This document shows positions 48,869-57,081 of a DNA stretch of 64,000 bases, piece after piece; position 1 is the stretch's first letter, and every line of letters starts with the position of its first letter. The position numbers and the translations under genes are program-made. The DNA is from Chlamydia sp. 04-14 (GTDB lineage Bacteria; Chlamydiota; Chlamydiia; Chlamydiales; Chlamydiaceae): NCBI RefSeq assembly GCF_036632095.1, contig NZ_JAPYKW010000002.1, forward strand, positions 340,924 to 404,923, read 5' to 3'. A model generated the notes under the pieces. The model was given only the letters and a program-made list of their open reading frames with translations. It searched no databases and was not told the DNA's origin.

Positions 48869-49171
48869 CTACTTAATTACTGTGGGCACTTTTACTAATC
48901 CCCCTAAAGATTCGGGGACATTAATAAGAAACTCCTCACGAGAGAAACTTGAGGCGACGACATCTTCTCTTAAATCTTCAGGACTGATGACATGGGATAA
49001 ACCAACCTCAATAACTACATCTGTTACATCCATAGAAATAGATTCTTTCATAATGCCGATGACTTCGTTTAACGAAGTCTCGTATTCTTGAATAAGCTCT
49101 TCGCTTAATTCTAAAGCTGAGCTCTTCGCCAAAAGTAAAATTTCTTCTCTAGTTACATAGGGTTGTGTCAT
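48869..49171 (-). CDS. gatC: Asp-tRNA(Asn)/Glu-tRNA(Gln) amidotransferase subunit C
   Basis: 100 residues, the small GatC that stabilises GatA on GatB. It begins TQPYVTREEILLLAKSSALE, the GatC opening helix, and continues with ELIQEYETSLNEVIGIMKES. First gene of the gatC-gatA-gatB operon, with 19 bases to gatA. Confidence 0.92.
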   Translation of the reverse strand: MTQPYVTREEILLLAKSSALELSEELIQEYETSLNEVIGIMKESISMDVTDVVIEVGLSHVISPEDLREDVVASSFSREEFLINVPESLGGLVKVPTVIK

Positions 49172-49370
49172 TTCCTAATCCCGATAATTTATTGTAATGA
49201 AGCTAATGTCCATTTTGAGTTTTTCATGAAAAAAACTTCTTGCTCAACTTAACTCGTTGTATGCAAAAAGTCAATGTCTCCCCAAATGCCTGAAAACAAA
49301 AAAAAACTTTATTAAATTATAAAAAAGATTAAAAGATGGAATTAAGTATACATCACTTAGGAGAAAAGCA

Positions 49371-49646
49371 ATGCTAGGCAAACTCGTTCGGGGACTATCC
49401 TCTCTTATTGTTGTTCTTTGTGCATTGAACGTAGGAATTATAGGATTAACTCATCATAAAGTAAACCTTATTGCTCGACTATGCGGAGGCGCAAGCGCAA
49501 CAGCAACACAAATTACTTATATTGTTATTGGAATCGCCGGGATTATTTCTTTAATAAGCTATTGTAGTTGTTGTTCTAAGAAGCATCAAGGTGGAGACTG
49601 CTGTACAAAGGGTCATACATCTCATCATTGCGATCCTAAAAATTAG
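49371..49646 (+). CDS. Small membrane protein with Cys/His-rich tail
   Basis: 91 residues, with AGGAGA 8 bases before the ATG. Hydrophobic helices are at about 5-25 (GLSSLIVVLCALNVGIIGL) and about 42-62 (TQITYIVIGIAGIISLISY). The C-terminal tail of about 30 residues has many Cys and His: SYCSCCSKKHQGGDCC then TKGHTSHHCDPKN. It matches in position the small conserved protein beside gatC in chlamydiae. The tail could bind zinc or iron or form disulfides; this is inference. It lies divergent from gatC. Confidence 0.7.
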   Translation: MLGKLVRGLSSLIVVLCALNVGIIGLTHHKVNLIARLCGGASATATQITYIVIGIAGIISLISYCSCCSKKHQGGDCCTKGHTSHHCDPKN

Positions 49647-49873
49647 ACCTTCTCTTCTCAAAACCTGAGATTTCTTCCTAAAATAGTTCTCCTAGTTTTA
49701 TAGACATCAACGAGAAAATCAAAAGTCACATAAAATAATGTGGCTTTTGATGTTTTTCATTTCCAATACTCAAAGTATTTCCTCTCTTTTTACTCTTCTG
49801 TTGTCTCTTGATTTTTTAATTTCTATCTCCTATTGCGTGAATGAATCTTCCATATCACCAAAAGAACCTTGTT

Positions 49874-52800
49874 ATGAAGTCTTCCGTTCCTTGGTTGTTA
49901 ATTTCCTCAGCAATTACACTTCCATTATCCTCTATTGTTGCTGCCGAAGAAGCAGTGGTAGAACTTCCTGAACCAAAAGTTTCTCAACCTCAAAATGGAA
50001 ACGTAAATTTAGGTCCTAGCGATAATTATCCAGGAACAGGAGGTAATGGATCTGGATTTACTTACAAGGAAACATCGACCGAAGGAGGAACTACTTATAC
50101 TCTTAATGGTGACGTATCTATATCTAATGTAACTTCTACCCAAGCACCGGCTTCCAGCAATCAACCTGAAGTTCAGTCTCAACCACAGTCACAAGCAAAA
50201 CCCGAAGTACAAAATGGAGTTGAATCTCAATCTAGTCCAGTATCAGATAAGAGTTCAAATTCAGAAGTAGACAAGGAAAACAAGAAAGCGAATTCTGAAG
50301 GAGATCATTCAAGTTCAGAACCAAAAACAGAAGAATCACCCAGGCCTGAAGTCTCAGAATCATCCAGAACAGAAGTTTCACCAGAATCAACTACGACGGA
50401 TGTTAGCACCGAAAGCAACTCTACTTCTGACACTGAAGTTTCATCAAGTTCAGATACTGAAACGGTAACAACATCTAGAATTTTAGCTGGGATACTAAGA
50501 GCTGATGCTACCGCTTTAGATAGCAGCTCATCGAGTTCTGGAGGATCTCAAGACCAAGGATCCCAACGCTCCCCTGAAGCAGCCCAAGCAGCAAATAAAA
50601 GCTGTTTCTTAAATACTGCAGGCCCTCTTACTTTTGTTGGATCTGGTCATTCCCTCACTTTTGATACTATAACTATAGAAGCTCAAGGAGCTGCTATTAA
50701 TAATAGTGCTGGATCAGCTTTAACATTATCAGGATTTAATAACTTATCCTTCGCTAAATCTACGAACCAGGATCAAACAAAAGCAGACAGTGCTATCTAT
50801 GTAGGACCTAAAAAAACCGAATCAGGAGGTGGTAACGGAGGATCTGTTGGAGGAGTTCCAGGAGTTGGCGGATTAATTCCCGAAAATTCTGTGAGTAATA
50901 GCGCATCAGAACCAAATGCTGCAGCAAACCTCTGGACGATATCTTCAGATACCGGTGCACCTGAAATCGGAGCTATATCTGCTGAAGGTGTTTCCGGTGA
51001 AAATGGTATTGCTAGTCCAAAAGCTGAAGAAGCTGCACCTGATGCATCTGCTCCTGCCATTATTCTTAAAGGAAATGTCAATATCACATTTTCTGGTAAC
51101 TCCTCTAAAAAAGCTGGCGGAGCCATTAACGTCAGTGGAGGCTCAGCAACAATACAAAACAATACCGGGACGTGCACCTTCTCAAATAACAATGCCAAAG
51201 ATCAAGGTGGTGCTGTATCCGTTACTGGAAATTTCGATATCACTGGAAACACAACAGTCGTCTTTTCTGGTAATCAAGCCAAAGAAATACCTCCCAAAGA
51301 ACCTGCTGCTGAAAAGGCTGCTATTTCAGATCAATCTCAAACACCGGCTACAGGAACTGGTGGAGCTATCCATTGTCTAGCAGCTACTGATGCTTCCGTT
51401 CCGGCCGTTAAAGTTCCAGAAAAAGTTGTTGCCGCTGCTACAGGAGGAGTTCTTCCTTCTATACGAGCTGTATCGCTATCAGCAGATAGTACTCCCGCAC
51501 CAAAACAAGTAAATGCCGCTGCAGCCGCTGATCCATGTGTAACCATCTCAGGAAATACTACTGTTACATTTGATAATAATTCCTCTACTGTTAGTGGTGG
51601 AGCTATCTATGCTAAGAAATTAGTTCTATCTTCTGATGGAGATATCACCTTCTCTAATAACTCTTCCGGGAAAGGTGGAGCTATCTTCATTACTGATAAT
51701 GGAGATATCAGCATTACTGCTGCTACAGGATCAATTACTTTCCAAGGCAACAAGGTTACAGCGGCTGAAGAAATTACTCTTCCTGCTAAACCACAAGCAG
51801 GATCAGGAGATGCTGCTGTTTCCGGTGATGTGCAAGCAAATGCAGCCCAATCAGGACAAGCTGAAAATAATGTACAACCGCAAGTAGATAAAGCTCTAAC
51901 CGCGTTTGTAACTTTTGCTAATAAAGCTCAAGTAGACGCTAAAGCAGATCAAAACCAATCCCAAACTCCTACGAAACCCTCCCACAATGCTATTCATTTA
52001 GGTAGTGGAGCGACAATTTCACAATTACGTGCTGGAACAGGACAAACGATTTTCTTCTACGATCCTATTACAACTACAAAACCAGTTGCTGCTAGCCCAG
52101 GATCTTCTGGACCTGCAGGTCCTTCAGGACATTCTGTAATTGTAAGAGCTGCCGCAGTTGCCGCTGCACCTGGAGCAGCTCAAGCTGCAACACCTAAAAC
52201 TCCTCTAAAAATCAATGCTCCTGATGCACAGGCACCAGAAGCAAAAGAAGGAGCTGTTTCTGGAGAAACAAAACAAGCCACTTATAATGGTACGGTTGTA
52301 TTCTCTGGAGAAAAACTAACAGCTGATGAAGCTAAGAATTCATTGAATGCAATGAGCGTTTTCAATACCGACGTATCTCTTGAAGCAGGAACTCTTGTTT
52401 TAAGAAACGGAGCTGGTCTTCTTTTAGATTCTTTTGTACAGAAAGAGGGTTCTTTGATCATTATGGATGGCGGAACATCAATCATAACGAATGTCCCAGC
52501 TGCTGAAAATCCTAGTTCCAAGGCTCCTGCAGTGCCAGCAGTTCCTAATAATGTAGTTCCTGTTGTAAATGTGTCCTCTAAATCAAACCTGAAAATTATA
52601 TCTGATTTAGTAGCTTCCTCTTTGATGAACTTTAAACCAATAGGTCCTTCTGCATCTGCGCCTGCTGTATCTAACTCACAAGTAACAAACCCAGATGGAT
52701 CAATTACAATCACCAACCTTGCTGTTAACTTAGATTCTCTAAGCGAAAATAAGGTCATTACTCTTGCTGCGACAGGAACAGGAAATGTCTCTATAACTGG

Positions 52801-54037
52801 AGATTTGAAATTCCAAGATAGCAGTCAGAATTTCTACGACAATCCAATGTTAAACAAAAACTTCTCTGCAAATATCTTAGATATTTCTACATCTGCTGGA
52901 GGAAAAGTAGATACTACCGGTTTTAATATGATCCCTCAAGGATCAACCAGTTCTAATGTTGGCTATCAAGGAAAATGGGAGGTTACGGAAGTTAAAGATA
53001 CTAATACTGGTAAAGTCTCCTTTGAACTCAAATGGATATCCGCAGGTTACACACCTACACCAAATCGCCGTGCAACTTTAGTTCCTAACAGCTTATGGTG
53101 CTCTGCTGTTGATATTCGTGCTATTCAACAACTTGTTGAAGTTAGCACCCAAGGCGAAGACTTCCATAAGGGTATATGGATTTCAGGAATCTCTAACTTC
53201 TTCCATAGAGACTCCATGAAAGTACAGAAAGGATTCCGTCATATCAGTTCGGGATATGTTGTGGGCGCAAGCACACAACCCATCACTGATAGGGTTATTG
53301 ATATTGCTTTCTGTCAGATGTTTGGCAAATCTAAAGATTACCATCTTGCAAAAACTAGATCGCATATTTATGCAGCATCTATCCATACAAAACGTGAAAA
53401 ACTAATCAATCACTACAAGCTCTCAAATAAAAAAGGTTCTATCCTTACTAAACTTCCTGAACAAATTCCTGTAATCTTTGATGCTCAACTTAGCTACAGT
53501 TTAAGTCATAACTCTATGACTACAAAACACACTCCCGATCCCTCATCAAGAGGGAAATGGAATAACCATTGCGTAGCCGGAGAACTAGGAAGCTATCTTC
53601 CTATAGTCATTGATAATCCTTTTATTGAAGAGTTCTCTCCATTCATGAAACTTCATGTTGTCTTCGTACAACAAGAAGATTTCAAAGAAACTAAAGGAAA
53701 TGCAAATAGGAATTTCCAAAGCGCGCACCTTGTAAATGTTTCCTTACCTATTGGTATGAAGTTTGAGAAAACAAACAAGTACAACATTTATAATATCAGC
53801 CTTATCTATCAGCCTGATATCTATCGTGATGCTCCAAAATCTAAAGTATTTCTACCCTCTATAGATACTAGATGGTCCACAGGAGCAACAAACTTAGCTA
53901 GACAAGCTTTAATAATTGATGGCTGTAATCATCACCATCTAACAGATAGTTTCGAGGTCTTCTGTCATGGAGCTTTCGAACTACGCGGATCTTCTAGAAA
54001 CTACAACCTTGATCTAGGAGGTAGGTACAAATTCTAA
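49874..54037 (+). CDS. Polymorphic outer membrane protein (autotransporter), large copy with low-complexity inserts
   Basis: 1387 residues from ATG 49874 (MKSSVPWLLISSAITLPLSS, signal peptide); an ATG at 49841 would put 11 extra residues before the signal. The passenger has about five GGA[IV] and six FxxN repeats (AGGAIN, QGGAVS, TGGAIH, SGGAIY, KGGAIF). A Pmp middle domain follows and a C-terminal autotransporter barrel of about 280 residues ends in YKF. Unlike the neighbours it carries a Ser/Glu/Pro/Gln-rich insert of about 160 residues near 75-240 and several Ala/Pro/Lys-rich inserts between repeats. It probably acts as an adhesin at the surface. A hairpin follows. Subtype (E/F/G) is uncertain. 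Confidence 0.88.
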   Translation: MKSSVPWLLISSAITLPLSSIVAAEEAVVELPEPKVSQPQNGNVNLGPSDNYPGTGGNGSGFTYKETSTEGGTTYTLNGDVSISNVTSTQAPASSNQPEVQSQPQSQAKPEVQNGVESQSSPVSDKSSNSEVDKENKKANSEGDHSSSEPKTEESPRPEVSESSRTEVSPESTTTDVSTESNSTSDTEVSSSSDTETVTTSRILAGILRADATALDSSSSSSGGSQDQGSQRSPEAAQAANKSCFLNTAGPLTFVGSGHSLTFDTITIEAQGAAINNSAGSALTLSGFNNLSFAKSTNQDQTKADSAIYVGPKKTESGGGNGGSVGGVPGVGGLIPENSVSNSASEPNAAANLWTISSDTGAPEIGAISAEGVSGENGIASPKAEEAAPDASAPAIILKGNVNITFSGNSSKKAGGAINVSGGSATIQNNTGTCTFSNNNAKDQGGAVSVTGNFDITGNTTVVFSGNQAKEIPPKEPAAEKAAISDQSQTPATGTGGAIHCLAATDASVPAVKVPEKVVAAATGGVLPSIRAVSLSADSTPAPKQVNAAAAADPCVTISGNTTVTFDNNSSTVSGGAIYAKKLVLSSDGDITFSNNSSGKGGAIFITDNGDISITAATGSITFQGNKVTAAEEITLPAKPQAGSGDAAVSGDVQANAAQSGQAENNVQPQVDKALTAFVTFANKAQVDAKADQNQSQTPTKPSHNAIHLGSGATISQLRAGTGQTIFFYDPITTTKPVAASPGSSGPAGPSGHSVIVRAAAVAAAPGAAQAATPKTPLKINAPDAQAPEAKEGAVSGETKQATYNGTVVFSGEKLTADEAKNSLNAMSVFNTDVSLEAGTLVLRNGAGLLLDSFVQKEGSLIIMDGGTSIITNVPAAENPSSKAPAVPAVPNNVVPVVNVSSKSNLKIISDLVASSLMNFKPIGPSASAPAVSNSQVTNPDGSITITNLAVNLDSLSENKVITLAATGTGNVSITGDLKFQDSSQNFYDNPMLNKNFSANILDISTSAGGKVDTTGFNMIPQGSTSSNVGYQGKWEVTEVKDTNTGKVSFELKWISAGYTPTPNRRATLVPNSLWCSAVDIRAIQQLVEVSTQGEDFHKGIWISGISNFFHRDSMKVQKGFRHISSGYVVGASTQPITDRVIDIAFCQMFGKSKDYHLAKTRSHIYAASIHTKREKLINHYKLSNKKGSILTKLPEQIPVIFDAQLSYSLSHNSMTTKHTPDPSSRGKWNNHCVAGELGSYLPIVIDNPFIEEFSPFMKLHVVFVQQEDFKETKGNANRNFQSAHLVNVSLPIGMKFEKTNKYNIYNISLIYQPDIYRDAPKSKVFLPSIDTRWSTGATNLARQALIIDGCNHHHLTDSFEVFCHGAFELRGSSRNYNLDLGGRYKF

Positions 54038-54092
54038 AACCCCGCTCTCTCTGAAACGACCGGGCCTCTTACCAGAAATGAATAAAACATGT

Positions 54093-54125
54093 CAAGTCTT
54101 TTCTGTATTAGACTTGCTTTCTTTT
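54093..54125 (+). terminator. Terminator after the large Pmp
   Basis: CAAGTCT (54093-54099) pairs with AGACTTG (54110-54116), and CTTTCTTTT follows directly. It differs from the G/C hairpins after the next three pmp genes. Confidence 0.65.
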
Positions 54126-54180
54126 GTACTAATGAGTATTTAACGAAACTGTTTTTTTCATTTCACCACAAGTGTATAAA

Positions 54181-56961
54181 ATGAGGCCTTCTTTATATAA
54201 GATTTTAATATCGTCAACCCTGACGATACCATTATCTTTTCACTTCTCGCAATTGCATGCGGAAGTGGCTTTAACTCAAGAATCTATTCTCGATGCAAAT
54301 GGAGCATTCAGTCCGCAATCTACAAGCACTGCGGGAGGAACTACTTACAATGTTGAGAGCGATATTTCTATTGTAGATGCAGGACAAGCAGCGGCTCTTG
54401 CTTCGGCTGCTTTTGTGCAAACTGCAGCCGATCTAACTTTCAAAGGAAATGGGCATAGCCTATCCATAGAAAACGTAAACTCCGGAGCAAATCCTGGCGG
54501 GATTAACGTTTCTACTGCGGATAAAGTCCTTACTCTAACAGATTTCTCTAAACTAAGTTTCACAAAATGCCCAGAGGCTACGGTAAATACTGGGAAAGGA
54601 GCTGTTAATTCTGGAGGAGCATTAAACTTAGCAAATAATACTAGTATTCTTTTTGATCAGAACCACTCCGCTGAAGATGGTGGAGCCATTTCTTGCAAAG
54701 CTTTTTCTCTAACCGGCTCGAGCAAGGAAATCAGCTTCACCACCAATACGACTGCGAAAAAGGGTGGTGCGATTGCCGCTACGGGAGTTGCTAACATCTC
54801 AGACAACCAAGGAAAAATCGTATTTTCTGGAAATACTGCTGTTAATTCTGGAGGAGCAGTACATTCAGAAGGCAATACGACTATTTCAGGAAACAGCTCT
54901 ATTGTTTTTAACAACAATGCTGTTTCTGGAACAGGAAATGGTTGCGGTGGTGCTATCCATTGTAGCAAAACAGGTTCGACACCGGTCCTTACTATAAGAG
55001 ATAACAAAGTCTTGATTTTTAAGGAAAATACTTCTGCAGCGAAAGGCGGAGCTATTTATGCAGATAAGCTCTATCTAACTTCTGGTGGTCCTACGTTATT
55101 TGCAAATAACAAAGCTGTCAATGCTTCGCCTAAGGGAGGGGCTATTGGTATTGCTGCTAGCGGAGAATGTAGTATAACAGCTGAACATGGGGATATTACC
55201 TTTGAAAATAACCTTACAGCTACAACTAACAATGCTACGATAAAGAGAAATGCGATTAACATTGAAGGCAATGGAAAATTCATAAATCTACGTGCTGCTT
55301 CCGGGAAAACTATTACCTTCTACGATCCTGTAGTTGTTGAGGGTACTGCTGCAGATCTTCTTACTTTAAACAAAGCCGAAGGCGATAAAGTCTACAATGG
55401 TAGAATTATCTTTTCTGGAGAAAAGCATACTCAAGAAGAAGCTGCTGTTGCCGATAACTTAAAGACTATATTCACACAGCCTATTACATTAGCAGCTGGT
55501 GAGCTTATTTTAAGAAATGGTGTTGAAGTAGAAGCAAAAACTGTTTCGCAAACAGCAGGTTCTCAAATCCTGATGGATACAGGAACAAAGCTTTCTGCGA
55601 AAACAGAAGACGTCACCTTGACAAACTTAGCTATCAATCCAAATTCTTTGGATGGAAAAAAATTAGCCGTAGTTGCTGCAGTTGCAAATACTAAAAATGT
55701 AACTTTGTCAGGAGCTATTGGTGTTATTGATCCTACCGGAAAGTTCTATGAAGATCATAAGCTAAATGAAACGCTATCTCTTCAAGGAATCCAACTTTCT
55801 GCAAAAGGAGCTGTAACAACAACAAACGTACCTAGTGCAACTGTAGGTGTTCCTGAACATCATTACGGTTATCAAGGAAATTGGTCTGTCGCTTGGGTAA
55901 AAGATGCTACATCTGATCCCAAAACACAAACAGCTGTTTTTAAATGGAATAAAACAGGATACATTCCAAATCCTGAACGTCGTGCTCCCCTGGTATTGAA
56001 TAGTCTTTGGGGATCCTTCACGGATGTACGTTCTATTCAGGACGTAATGGAACGTAGCGTAGATAGCATATTAGAAACACGTCGCGGTCTTTGGGTTTCT
56101 GGAGTGGGGAATTTCTTCCATAGAGATCAAAGTGCGGCAAATCGTAAATTCCGTCATATCAGCTCAGGATATGTACTAGGTGCGACAACAAACACCTCTA
56201 AGGAAGATACTCTTAGCTTAGCTTTTTGCCAGCTATTTGGAAAAGATAAGGACTATCTTGTAGCAAAAAATGCTGCGAATATCTATGCAGGTTCTATCTA
56301 TTATCAACATGTAAGTAAGTTTGATGATCTAACAAGACTATTTAATGGACCAAACACTTGTTGTTCAGGATTCTCTAAAGAAATCCCTATTTTCTTAGAT
56401 GCTCAAGTTACCTATTGTCACTCCGGCAATAATATGACAACTACCTATACAGACTATCCTGAAGTTAAAGGCTCTTGGGGTAATGATACTGTTGGTGTAG
56501 CGTTATCTACTAGCGTGCCCATTCCCATATTTAGTTCTTCTTTCTTTGATAGCTATGCACCATTTGCAAAATTGCAAGTTGTCTATGCTCATCAAGAAGA
56601 TTTCAAAGAACCTACAAGCGAAGGTCGTGTCTTTGAAAGTAGTGATCTTCTCAATGTTTCCGTACCTATCGGTATAAAGTTTGAGAAACTTGTCTATGGA
56701 GAAAGAACAGCTTACGATCTTACATTAGTCTATGTACCTGATGTGTATCGTCATAATCCAAGCTGTATGACAGGACTAGCTATTAATGACGTTACTTGGT
56801 TAACAACAGCAACGAATCTTGCTAGACAAGCTTTCATAGTTCGTGCAGGTAACCATATCGCCTTAACATCTGGATTTGAGATGTTCAGTCAATTTGGTTT
56901 CGAATTGCGAAGCTCTTCAAGAAACTATAACGTAGATCTTGGAGCTAAAGTCTCTTTCTAA
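54181..56961 (+). CDS. Polymorphic outer membrane protein (PmpG-type autotransporter)
   Basis: 926 residues. I start at ATG 54181 (MRPSLYKILISSTLTIPLSF, signal peptide cut near HAEV); a GTG at 54172 would add 3 codons. The passenger has seven GGA[ILV] and about seven FxxN repeats in regular alternation (FDQN, FTTN, FSGN, FNNN, FKEN, FANN, FENN). The middle domain runs to about residue 600 and the C-terminal barrel ends VDLGAKVSF. No poly-G tract is present, so this copy appears constitutive in phase. Chlamydial Pmps are secreted by their own barrel and act as adhesins and antigens. Confidence 0.92.
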   Translation: MRPSLYKILISSTLTIPLSFHFSQLHAEVALTQESILDANGAFSPQSTSTAGGTTYNVESDISIVDAGQAAALASAAFVQTAADLTFKGNGHSLSIENVNSGANPGGINVSTADKVLTLTDFSKLSFTKCPEATVNTGKGAVNSGGALNLANNTSILFDQNHSAEDGGAISCKAFSLTGSSKEISFTTNTTAKKGGAIAATGVANISDNQGKIVFSGNTAVNSGGAVHSEGNTTISGNSSIVFNNNAVSGTGNGCGGAIHCSKTGSTPVLTIRDNKVLIFKENTSAAKGGAIYADKLYLTSGGPTLFANNKAVNASPKGGAIGIAASGECSITAEHGDITFENNLTATTNNATIKRNAINIEGNGKFINLRAASGKTITFYDPVVVEGTAADLLTLNKAEGDKVYNGRIIFSGEKHTQEEAAVADNLKTIFTQPITLAAGELILRNGVEVEAKTVSQTAGSQILMDTGTKLSAKTEDVTLTNLAINPNSLDGKKLAVVAAVANTKNVTLSGAIGVIDPTGKFYEDHKLNETLSLQGIQLSAKGAVTTTNVPSATVGVPEHHYGYQGNWSVAWVKDATSDPKTQTAVFKWNKTGYIPNPERRAPLVLNSLWGSFTDVRSIQDVMERSVDSILETRRGLWVSGVGNFFHRDQSAANRKFRHISSGYVLGATTNTSKEDTLSLAFCQLFGKDKDYLVAKNAANIYAGSIYYQHVSKFDDLTRLFNGPNTCCSGFSKEIPIFLDAQVTYCHSGNNMTTTYTDYPEVKGSWGNDTVGVALSTSVPIPIFSSSFFDSYAPFAKLQVVYAHQEDFKEPTSEGRVFESSDLLNVSVPIGIKFEKLVYGERTAYDLTLVYVPDVYRHNPSCMTGLAINDVTWLTTATNLARQAFIVRAGNHIALTSGFEMFSQFGFELRSSSRNYNVDLGAKVSF

Positions 56962-56970
56962 AAAGCACCC

Positions 56971-56992
56971 CCCTGCCCATACCTGGGCAGGG
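56971..56992 (+). terminator. G/C hairpin after Pmp
   Basis: CCCTGCCC/GGGCAGGG, 8-bp stem with a 6-base loop, 9 bases past the stop, followed by a C/T-rich tract. The same CCCTGCCC/GGGCAGGG arm recurs after the next two pmp genes. Confidence 0.75.
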
Positions 56993-57020
56993 CTTCTTCC
57001 TTTCAACACTCTTAATCCCC

Positions 57021-57081
57021 TTGACTTTTAATTATTTTTGTGATCGGTTAACGCTATCTCAATTCACCCAGAGCATGAAAT
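57021..57081 (+). promoter_or_regulatory. Conserved pmp upstream element
   Basis: TTGACT (57021-57026) followed by TTTAAT and a GTGATCGGTTAA block, ending near CACCCAGAGCATGAAAT just before the ATG. Closely similar sequence precedes the pmp genes at 59748 and 62590. TTGACT is a good -35; a convincing -10 at 17-base spacing is not visible. Confidence 0.5.

Noticed and set aside
50797..52758. Several 70-160 codon minus-strand ORFs inside the large pmp gene
   Set aside because: They lie opposite a repeat-rich coding region, have Pro/Ala-rich random composition and no ribosome-binding sites; they are antisense shadows.
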